Source of the DNA: Candidatus Bathyarchaeota archaeon
Lineage (GTDB): Archaea > Thermoproteota > Bathyarchaeia > TCS64
Reading direction: 5' to 3'
Assembly (NCBI GenBank): GCA_030669135.1
Contig: DAOVEE010000038.1
Coordinates: forward strand, 1 to 12,190
DNA length: 12,190 bases
Shown here: piece after piece, positions 6,814 to 12,190 of the stretch
Position numbering within the stretch: the first letter of the stretch is position 1
Layout: each line of letters opens with the position of its first letter
The notes under the pieces: model-generated
What the model was told of the DNA's origin: nothing
Seen by the model: the letters and a program-made list of their open reading frames with translations, nothing else
Database searches by the model: none
Made by a program: the position numbers and the translations under genes

Positions 6814-7956
6814 ATGAGGATCGCAGTCATAGCCGACGACCTTACAGGAGCCCTCGACACAGGCGTCCAGTTCCGACAATGGGGCTACACGGTTCAGCTC
6901 ACAGAGGCCCCAGAACATAGCTCCGCCGAAGTAACCATCACCAACACAGATACACGTAACAAGACCCCCGAAAAAGCCTACCAGACCACATACGATGTAG
7001 CCATGAAACTCCGAGACCACGACATCATCTACAAGAAAACCGACAGCACCCTCAGAGGAAACCCCGGACCCGAACTCCAAGCCGTACTCGACGCCACCGG
7101 TGAAACACAAGCCATACTCACACCCACCTACCCGCCCACCCAGCGCAGAGTCAAAGACGGCCACCTCTACGTCGCAGAGAAACCCATCACAGAAACCGAG
7201 TACATCCATGAATACCGCCGAAAAACCAGCAACATACAAGAGATACTGGACACGGAAACACCGATACATAGCGTCAAGACCCCCGCGAACATTCCGAAGA
7301 CAGGCATAACCGTGATCGACTCCGAGACCGAGAAAGACCTACAGAGAATAGCCGCCAAACACACCCGAATAATGGCGGGCTCAGCGGGACTAGCCGACGC
7401 CCTATGCCAGACACTCAGAAGCCCCCCACCAGTGCTAACAGTCATCGGAAGCACGCGGACGGAAACGAGACGACAGGCAGAACTACTCTGTGAAAGGCTG
7501 GGCGCGGTTTCAATCACCTTGAACGTCGTTAAAGCACTAAGCCATACTCTTCAAAAAGAAGCAGTGCAAACGGCGAAAAACGCACTAAATAAGGGACACG
7601 ACGTAATACTCACCTCAGCCCCCACCCCAGAGATCATAGAACAAACGCGGGCAGAAGCCAAACGGCTAAACATTACGCACCAGGAACTCGAAGCTTGCAT
7701 CACAACAGCTCTAGCGGAGGCAACGGAAAGCCTCCTGACCCAGAGCCTGTCAGGCATAGTCATCACAGGCGGCGCAACCGCCCTTGCCGTCACCGAGAAA
7801 CTCGGAACCAGAAACATCGAAATCCTAGACGAGGTTCAACCCGGAGTACCGGTCCTCAGACTAGACCACCTCCCAGCTGTAACCAAGGCAGGGGGATTCG
7901 GCCAACCAGACACCCTCATCCAAGCTACACAGTACCTCAAGAGGAAACACAGATGA
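6814..7956 (+). CDS. Four-carbon acid sugar kinase (D-threonate/D-erythronate kinase family)
   Basis: This 380-residue member of the former DUF1537 family uses ATP to phosphorylate C4 of tetronic acids such as D-threonate or D-erythronate. The N-terminal substrate domain shows IADDLTGALDTG (6-17) and KTDSTLRGNPG (75-85). The nucleotide domain shows ITGGATA (317-323) and VTKAGGFG (356-363). It is slightly shorter than the roughly 420 residues typical of the family, without an obvious missing block. The ATG at 6814 follows an AT-rich promoter closely, so the leader is short or absent. ATGA at 7953-7956 overlaps the start of the PdxA2-like gene, giving translational coupling. The coding strand is strongly A+C rich and G poor, unlike neighbouring genes. 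Exact substrate and stereochemistry are not readable from sequence. Confidence 0.92.
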   Translation: MRIAVIADDLTGALDTGVQFRQWGYTVQLTEAPEHSSAEVTITNTDTRNKTPEKAYQTTYDVAMKLRDHDIIYKKTDSTLRGNPGPELQAVLDATGETQAILTPTYPPTQRRVKDGHLYVAEKPITETEYIHEYRRKTSNIQEILDTETPIHSVKTPANIPKTGITVIDSETEKDLQRIAAKHTRIMAGSAGLADALCQTLRSPPPVLTVIGSTRTETRRQAELLCERLGAVSITLNVVKALSHTLQKEAVQTAKNALNKGHDVILTSAPTPEIIEQTRAEAKRLNITHQELEACITTALAEATESLLTQSLSGIVITGGATALAVTEKLGTRNIEILDEVQPGVPVLRLDHLPAVTKAGGFGQPDTLIQATQYLKRKHR

Positions 7957-8990
7957 AACCCATGATAGCCATCACCCTCGGAGATCCCGCAGGCATAGGA
8001 CCAGAGATAATCGCAAAAACCTTGGCAGACCCAGAGACATACGGGATCTGTAACCCGCTGGTGGTCGGCGAGAGCCACGCCATGCAGATGGGAATAGAGG
8101 TAGCCAGACAGAGCCTCAATATAAATCCTATAGAGGAACCCGAGGAGGCCATATTCAGCCACGGAACCATCGACCTCATAGACCTCAAAAACCTCGACCA
8201 GACGAAGATCGAGATGGGTAAGCCTGCAGCCATGACCGGGGCGGCCAGCGTCCAGTACGTCATCCACGCAGCGGATCTAGCGTTAGCGGGAAAAGTGGAC
8301 GCCATAGTAACGGCGCCACTCAACAAGGAAGCCATGCACATGGGCGGATACAACTATCCTGGACACACGGAGCTACTGGCCGAGAAGTCGGGCACTAGCG
8401 AGTACGCCATGATGCTCGCCACGGGAAACCTCAGAGTAGTCCACGCCACCACCCATATACCATTCAGAGAAATCTCGGATCACCTCACCACGGAACGAAT
8501 ACTCAGTGCTATTCACATCGCACAGGATGCATGCCTGAGCCTAGGCATAGAGAACCCAAGAATGGCGGTGGCTGGTCTCAACCCACACAGCGGAGACGGC
8601 GGTATTTTCGGGGACGAAGAAGAACGTGTTATCAATCCCGCCATCATGAAAGCGGTAGATGAGGGCTTAAACGTGGATGGACCCGTGCCGGCTGACACGG
8701 TGTTCGGCAAAGCCGCCGGCGGACAGTACGACATCGTGGTCGCTCTCTACCACGACCAGGGCCACATACCGGTCAAGCTCCTGGGCATGAAATACGATGA
8801 ATCCACAGGCAGATGGGAGAGCGTCAGCGGCGTAAACATAACCCTCGGCCTCAGCTTCATACGGACCTCGGTGGACCACGGCACCGCCTACGGCAAGGCA
8901 GGAAGAAGAGAGGGAACCGCCAACCCGGAGAGCCTCAAGGAAGCCATCCGCTACGCCGTCCAGATGGCAGAGGCACGAAAAAACCAATAA
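7953..8990 (+). CDS. pdxA2: PdxA2-type 4-phospho-D-threonate/D-erythronate dehydrogenase
   Basis: This 345-residue PdxA-family NAD-dependent dehydrogenase starts with ITLGDPAGIGPEI. PdxA2 enzymes oxidise and decarboxylate 4-phospho-D-threonate or 4-phospho-D-erythronate to dihydroxyacetone phosphate. Metal ligands are H168 (THIP), H212 (NPHSGDGG) and H267 (YHDQGH). Their spacing of 44 and 55 closely follows 166/211/266 of E. coli PdxA. H309 lies in VDHGTAYG. The open frame extends upstream to 7695, but that part is a shadow of the kinase. The ATG at 7953 with GAGG 8 bases upstream is the real start, overlapping the kinase stop by 4 bp. Pairing with the sugar-acid kinase argues for tetronate catabolism rather than pyridoxal phosphate synthesis. 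Confidence 0.92.
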   Translation: MKPMIAITLGDPAGIGPEIIAKTLADPETYGICNPLVVGESHAMQMGIEVARQSLNINPIEEPEEAIFSHGTIDLIDLKNLDQTKIEMGKPAAMTGAASVQYVIHAADLALAGKVDAIVTAPLNKEAMHMGGYNYPGHTELLAEKSGTSEYAMMLATGNLRVVHATTHIPFREISDHLTTERILSAIHIAQDACLSLGIENPRMAVAGLNPHSGDGGIFGDEEERVINPAIMKAVDEGLNVDGPVPADTVFGKAAGGQYDIVVALYHDQGHIPVKLLGMKYDESTGRWESVSGVNITLGLSFIRTSVDHGTAYGKAGRREGTANPESLKEAIRYAVQMAEARKNQ

Positions 8991-9012
8991 GCCCACATGA
9001 CTCCATCAAGCC

Positions 9013-10272
9013 ATGCAGCTCCCAAAGATGGCTAAAGTCAGACAGATATTCGATCAACCTGAAATCAGAGACATACCCGCAAAGATAAAAGAAGAGCTAG
9101 AAAAGAAACGCCTGAAAGACCGGGTGAAACCCGGGCAGCGGATCGCCGTAACCGCTGGGAGCAGGGGAATCGCGAACATACCCTTGATTCTTAAAACCGT
9201 AGTCGCCGAACTCAGAGACGTTGGAGCAGAGCCTTTTCTAGTAACCGCCATGGGGAGCCACGGAGGAGCCACCCCCGAAGGCCAGATCCAAGTGCTCCAC
9301 AGCCTCGGCGTGACAGAGGAATCAGTGGGGGTACCCATCGAGGCTAGCATGGAGGTAGAGGCTGTCGGGTCCCTCCCAGATGGGGTAGAGATATACCTCA
9401 GCCGCGTAGCGTTGAAGGCAGACGGGGTATTCGTCGTGGGCAGAGTAAAGCCCCACACCGACTTCAAGGGAGACATCGAGTCGGGGCTACTCAAGATGAT
9501 GGCCATAGGGCTCGGCAACCAGAAGGGAGCCGAGATGATCCACTGGCACCGATACGACGGTTATCACCGTATACTGCCTGAGGCGGGTAAACTCATCGCG
9601 GAGAAAACCAACATCGTTATGGGGCTGGCTCTACTGGAGAACGCCCGCCACGAGACCGCTGAGATATACGCATTATACCCGGAAGAGTTCTACGAGAAAG
9701 AAAAACAGCTACTGGAGGCCGCGAAGACCCTTCTTCCAAGGCTCCCCTTCAACGACGTCGATGTATTGGTGGTCGAGGAGATAGGGAAAAACATCAGCGG
9801 CGTGGGCATGGACACCAACGTCACGGGCAGGTTCTGGATGCCAGGCGAACACGACCCAAGGGCACCAAACATCAAGAAGATAGCTGTGCTCGACCTCACG
9901 GAGGAAACCCACGGTAACGCCATAGGCATCGGGCTAGCGGATTTAACCACCAAGAGAGCCTTCGAGAAGATCGACTACCACCAGACATATGTAAACTGTC
10001 TAACCCAGGGAAGCGGCGAGACATGCAAGATACCCCCTTTCCTCGCCAACGACAGGGACGCCATAGCCACCGCCATCAGGATCAGTGGACCCATAAAGCC
10101 GGAGGCGGCGCGGGTCATACGCATCAAAAACACTCAGGAACTTGAAACTCTCTATATATCGGAGGCACTCGTCGATGAGCTGAGGGCGAGCCCTGAACTC
10201 CAGAAGCGTCTGGTGCTTGTTGAGGAGCCTAGAGAGATGCAGTTCGATGTAATGGGGTATCTGGCTAGATAA
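9013..10272 (+). CDS. LarA-family nickel-pincer racemase/epimerase homologue (DUF2088)
   Basis: This 419-residue protein is related to lactate racemase LarA, which interconverts alpha-hydroxy acids by reversible hydride transfer to a nickel-pincer nucleotide. Key residues can be placed by motif and spacing: R51 (GSRG), H83 (GSHGG), H148 (VKPHTD), K161 (LLKMM) and H177 (MIHWH). For LarA I recall R75, H108, H174, K184 and H200. The intervals 32/65/13/16 compare with 33/66/10/16, so the pincer lysine and nickel histidine appear conserved. It follows pdxA2 by 22 bases and ends the operon. ATG 9013 is taken as the start; ATG 9028 is possible, and neither has a strong ribosome binding site. In this context it may epimerise C2 of a tetronic acid. 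LarA-like proteins with other substrates exist, so the reaction is an inference. Confidence 0.85.
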   Translation: MQLPKMAKVRQIFDQPEIRDIPAKIKEELEKKRLKDRVKPGQRIAVTAGSRGIANIPLILKTVVAELRDVGAEPFLVTAMGSHGGATPEGQIQVLHSLGVTEESVGVPIEASMEVEAVGSLPDGVEIYLSRVALKADGVFVVGRVKPHTDFKGDIESGLLKMMAIGLGNQKGAEMIHWHRYDGYHRILPEAGKLIAEKTNIVMGLALLENARHETAEIYALYPEEFYEKEKQLLEAAKTLLPRLPFNDVDVLVVEEIGKNISGVGMDTNVTGRFWMPGEHDPRAPNIKKIAVLDLTEETHGNAIGIGLADLTTKRAFEKIDYHQTYVNCLTQGSGETCKIPPFLANDRDAIATAIRISGPIKPEAARVIRIKNTQELETLYISEALVDELRASPELQKRLVLVEEPREMQFDVMGYLAR

Positions 10273-10273
10273 A

Positions 10274-10339
10274 CAGCCTCAAGGGTTTCACCCAGGCTTA
10301 TAGAAGAGTCCGAGAATGTCTATATGGTGATTGTTTGGA
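10274..10339. repeat. Right copy of the ~66-bp direct repeat, with frlD-start relic
   Basis: It begins one base after the LarA-like stop codon and ends at codon 2 of the next gene. Read on the minus strand it contains GTG AAA CCC TTG AGG CTG, nearly the frlD start (GTG AAA GGG TTG AGG CTG), followed by a stop three codons later. In the plus direction CTTATA (10297-10302) lies about 35 bases before the TTG start at 10335, serving as its likely promoter. Confidence 0.75.
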
Positions 10340-11138
10340 GCTAATAGACGCCATAAGAGGTAGGAGGAGCATACGAAGTTTCAAGGATAAGCCGGTCCCC
10401 TTGGAGCTGGTCCGGGAGGTGCTGGACTCCGCCAACTACGCTCCCTCGGCTAAACGAGGCGAGCAGTGGAGGTTCACAGTCCTCACCGGAGACGCGAAGG
10501 CTCGGTTCCTTGGCTTCTTCGACGAGGAGCTGGACAGGTTCATAGAGGAGCACGGGGTCAAGGAGGCGGGGTCGTCCAAGAACTCGTGCAGGATCATGGA
10601 TCAAGCCCCGGTGCTGGTCGTCGTCTGGAACAGCGGGGAGTACGGATGGACCACAGCGTGCCCGAGCCTGAGCAAGGGCGAGTTCCTCTACGACCACGGC
10701 GACACGGGACGGCTCACGCCGCTACTGAAGATGTTCACCCTGGGCCACGAGTTCATCCCTGACCCCATACACGCCGGGGGCCTCAGGTACCACGGCATGG
10801 CGCCCGCCATCAGCCTGCTCGTCAGGGACGGCCTCGTGAAGGCCAAGGCGTACAACCAGCTGGACGCGCTGGGCGGAGCCGTGACGTTCACACGAGCCGA
10901 GGGCCTCATCCCCGCTCCGGAGACAGCCCACGCCGTGAAGGCCACCATCGACGAGGCACTACGGTGCAAGGAGACGGGTGAGGAGAAGACGATCCTGACC
11001 CTGTTCAGCGGCCACGGCTTCTTCGACATGGCGGCCTACGAGGCATACCTAGGCGGCGGTCTACAGCCCTTCGAGCTCCCCGACGAGAGGATACGGGAGA
11101 CCGTCGGCAACCTGAAGCGGCTGTACCCCTTCGCGTAG
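10335..11138 (+). CDS. Chimeric ORF: nitroreductase N-terminal half fused to TrpB2 C-terminal part
   Basis: This 267-residue frame has two unrelated halves. Residues 1 to about 100 are the start of an FMN nitroreductase, with RGRRSIRSF (8-16), YAPSAKRGEQWRF (35-47) and the strand APVLVVVWN. From about residue 106 the sequence is tryptophan synthase beta chain 2: TACPSLSKGEF, GDTGRLTPLLKMFTLGHEF, HAGGLRYHG (146-154), GLIPAPETAHA, and LFSGHGFFDMAAYEAYL. The TrpB2 part lacks the PLP lysine and glycine loop that lie further upstream in the family, and the nitroreductase part lacks its second half. Neither enzyme should work as usual. The start is TTG 10335, with GGTGA 4 bases upstream and a TATA box at 10297. 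A deletion that kept the frame is the simplest origin; assembly error is the main alternative. Confidence 0.82.
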   Translation: MELIDAIRGRRSIRSFKDKPVPLELVREVLDSANYAPSAKRGEQWRFTVLTGDAKARFLGFFDEELDRFIEEHGVKEAGSSKNSCRIMDQAPVLVVVWNSGEYGWTTACPSLSKGEFLYDHGDTGRLTPLLKMFTLGHEFIPDPIHAGGLRYHGMAPAISLLVRDGLVKAKAYNQLDALGGAVTFTRAEGLIPAPETAHAVKATIDEALRCKETGEEKTILTLFSGHGFFDMAAYEAYLGGGLQPFELPDERIRETVGNLKRLYPFA

Positions 11139-11160
11139 GGGCCCACCCCAATTTTTTCTT
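11138..11160 (+). terminator. T-run terminator after the chimeric gene
   Basis: GGGG (11138-11141) can pair with CCCC (11146-11149) over a 4-base loop starting at the last base of the stop codon. It is followed by a T-run at 11152-11157 and then CTT. The stem is short, but the T-run suits an archaeal terminator. Confidence 0.5.
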
Positions 11161-11161
11161 G

Positions 11162-11194
11162 CAGCCAGGTGCAGTTTCACCCGGGTCGTAGAAG
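11162..11194. repeat. Possible degenerate third copy of the intergenic repeat
   Basis: CAGCC, TTTCACCC (11175-11182), GG and TAGAAG occur in the same order and nearly the same spacing as in the copy at 10274-10308, with two single-base shifts. The similarity is weaker and covers only the left half of the repeat. Confidence 0.3.
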
Positions 11195-11243
11195 GTTGTT
11201 AGAGCAAACGATTTAGAGGATACGCGTCCCATATCGCGTAAAG

Positions 11244-11975
11244 TTGAACCCCAGCGCCCTCAAGCAGGTGGTCAAGGCCCTACTCGTCAAGACCCAGTCA
11301 GGTGAGGCTACCCTAGACGAGGTGCGGTCGTCAGTGAACATCACCAGCGAGGCGTTCGACCAAACCTTGGAGGCCATGGTCGGGGACGGAACCATAACCC
11401 TCGACGGCGACGCCGTCAAGCTCTCCACGGAGCAGAGGGTGAGGCTAGCCGTGAGGGCGGTCGAGCTCGGCGTCGACTTCCAGACGGTGAGCGTCAGCCT
11501 GGGGTGGCTGGAGTTCGAGGAGTTGGCGGCCCATGTCTTCGAGGAGAACGGCTTCAACGTGCTGAGGCGGTACAGGTTCCAGGCCGAGGGGCGGCGGTGG
11601 GAGATGGACGTGCTGGCGAGCCGTTACCCCTACATAGTTTGCGCCGAGTGCAAGCACTACACCAAGGGCATGGGGAACAGCACCGCCAGGAACATAGTCG
11701 AGACCCACCTAGAGAAAACGGAGGTCTTCAGCAGGCACCTGCCGGGGCAGACGAAGAAGATAGGCGTCCACAGGTGGAGGAACGCGATGGTGATCCCCAT
11801 CACTCTGACCCTGAGCCCCACGAAGATGAGGATATACAGGAGGGTGCCCAGCGTCTCGGTGCTGGCCCTCACAAGCTTCCTAGCCTCCTTCGAGGGGTAC
11901 CTGGAGCGGATGGCATACTTCAGGGTGGAACTGCCCGAGTGGAAGCCCAAGCCTAGGCAGACAAGGCTGAGATAG
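11244..11975 (+). CDS. Winged-helix plus PD-(D/E)XK restriction endonuclease-like protein
   Basis: This 243-residue protein has two parts. Residues 1-70 look like a winged helix-turn-helix (LKQVVKALLVK, followed by EVRSSVNITSEAF and a DGTITLDGDAV wing). Residues from about 90 resemble an Mrr/type IV-like nuclease core, with LEFEELAAHVFEENGF, then D122 in EMDV and E135-C-K137 in AECKHY, the D-x12-ExK catalytic signature. Such proteins cut DNA or act in repair, and target specificity cannot be inferred. The C-terminus is basic. The only plausible start is TTG 11244; a box at 11208-11216 (GATTTAGAG) 25-30 bases upstream would make the transcript leaderless. No methyltransferase partner is in the window, so this may be a housekeeping archaeal nuclease rather than a defence gene. 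Confidence 0.78.
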   Translation: MNPSALKQVVKALLVKTQSGEATLDEVRSSVNITSEAFDQTLEAMVGDGTITLDGDAVKLSTEQRVRLAVRAVELGVDFQTVSVSLGWLEFEELAAHVFEENGFNVLRRYRFQAEGRRWEMDVLASRYPYIVCAECKHYTKGMGNSTARNIVETHLEKTEVFSRHLPGQTKKIGVHRWRNAMVIPITLTLSPTKMRIYRRVPSVSVLALTSFLASFEGYLERMAYFRVELPEWKPKPRQTRLR

Positions 11976-12000
11976 AAACATACCGGCGCTATCCTAGGTA

Positions 12001-12020
12001 TAAAAAAAGAGAGGGAGAAG
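12001..12020 (-). terminator. T-run terminator of the aldehyde:ferredoxin oxidoreductase gene
   Basis: Downstream of the minus-strand stop at 12021 the minus strand reads CTTCTCCCTCTC followed by seven T (12008-12002). This is a typical archaeal oligo-T terminator without a clear hairpin. Confidence 0.5.
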
Positions 12021-12190
12021 TTACTTTAGCGCCATGAACTTGGCAAGCTGCTCAGCCTCTACGGATAAGCCCAGCTTCTTCATCGTCGCTTTGGTGGGTA
12101 TACCCCTGTCGTCCCATCCCCGCTTATCGTAGTAGAAGCCCAGCAGCCTGTCGTACTTCTCCTTGTCCAGGTGCTTGCCGGCCAGCGCGC
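12021..12190 (-). CDS. aor: C-terminal end of aldehyde:ferredoxin oxidoreductase family protein
   Basis: The minus-strand frame enters from the window edge and ends with TAA at 12023-12021, giving 56 residues of C-terminus. It is absent from a start-codon-based reading because its start lies outside the window. The segments LDKEKYDRLLGFYYDKRGWD and DRGIPTKATMKKLGL match the conserved tail of tungsten-dependent aldehyde:ferredoxin oxidoreductases, where RGWDxxGxPT is characteristic. These enzymes oxidise aldehydes to acids with ferredoxin as acceptor. The cofactor-binding parts lie outside the window, so the subfamily (AOR, FOR, GAPOR or other) cannot be decided. It converges on the nuclease gene with 45 bases between the stops. 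Confidence 0.85.
   Translation of the reverse strand, partial: ALAGKHLDKEKYDRLLGFYYDKRGWDDRGIPTKATMKKLGLSVEAEQLAKFMALK

Noticed and set aside
6754..7269. Long open frame of 171 codons on the minus strand opposite the sugar-acid kinase
   Set aside because: Its sequence is low in complexity (rich in Cys, Gly, Phe, Val) and follows from the A+C skew of the kinase coding strand. The plus-strand frame has clear family motifs.
7695..7952. Upstream extension of the PdxA2 frame by 86 codons
   Set aside because: The extension is Pro/Arg/His-rich shadow sequence inside the kinase gene. PdxA homology starts at ATG 7953, which has a ribosome binding site and the typical ATGA overlap.
9120..9134. CCGGGT-GAA-ACCCGG inverted repeat, which also contains GGGTGAAA like the intergenic repeat
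   Set aside because: It lies inside the LarA-like coding region (codons for RVKPG) with a 3-base loop and lacks the other blocks of the repeat. It is most likely chance.
1..12190. tRNA or rRNA genes, CRISPR arrays, insertion sequences
   Set aside because: Reading both strands showed no cloverleaf-like conserved T-arm, no regularly spaced identical repeats and no transposase-like frame. The only repeats are the intergenic copies described.

Overview
The window is archaeal. It encodes a transcription factor B (TFB) with a zinc ribbon and two cyclin repeats, the C-terminal end of an aldehyde:ferredoxin oxidoreductase, and an archaeal-type MTAP-family phosphorylase. Genes are preceded by TATA-like boxes about 25 bases upstream of their starts or short leaders, with T-run terminators. 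High GC, heavy AGG/ATA codon use and tight packing suit a thermophilic member of the Thermoproteota/Bathyarchaeia type; I cannot name the lineage.

Layout. 1-2621: end of an unidentified small protein (possibly DUF2153), a divergent pair (PNPOx-like flavoprotein, M19 membrane dipeptidase), and an MTAP-like phosphorylase whose stop codon overlaps that of the dipeptidase. 2622-2894: AT-rich non-coding region with the TFB promoter and a 10-bp hairpin. 2895-3824: TFB. 3891-6690: an FrlB-like SIS deglycase, converging on an FrlD-like sugar kinase followed by a putative zinc peptidase (DUF5700-like). 6814-10272: a three-gene operon of four-carbon acid sugar kinase, PdxA2-type dehydrogenase and LarA-family racemase. 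10335-11138: an in-frame chimera of the N-terminal half of a nitroreductase and the C-terminal part of TrpB2. 11244-11975: winged-helix plus PD-(D/E)XK nuclease. 12021-12190: AOR C-terminus on the minus strand.

How the genes may work together. FrlD and FrlB homologues phosphorylate and then split Amadori compounds such as fructoselysine into glucose 6-phosphate and an amino acid. The adjacent operon looks like a pathway from D-erythronate/D-threonate to DHAP and CO2, with the LarA homologue as a candidate C2 epimerase. Oxidative cleavage of fructoselysine is known to release D-erythronate. The window can therefore be read as a glycation-product salvage island, with two peptidases able to supply glycated amino acids. 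This is an inference, not shown by the sequence.

Two structural observations stand out. First, an imperfect direct repeat of about 66 bp (about 79% identical) brackets the C4-acid operon exactly. One copy carries the frlD start, and the other carries the start of the nitroreductase chimera plus a relic of the frlD start, suggesting that the operon was inserted into a once-shared divergent promoter. Second, the nitroreductase-TrpB2 chimera looks like the product of a deletion that kept the reading frame.
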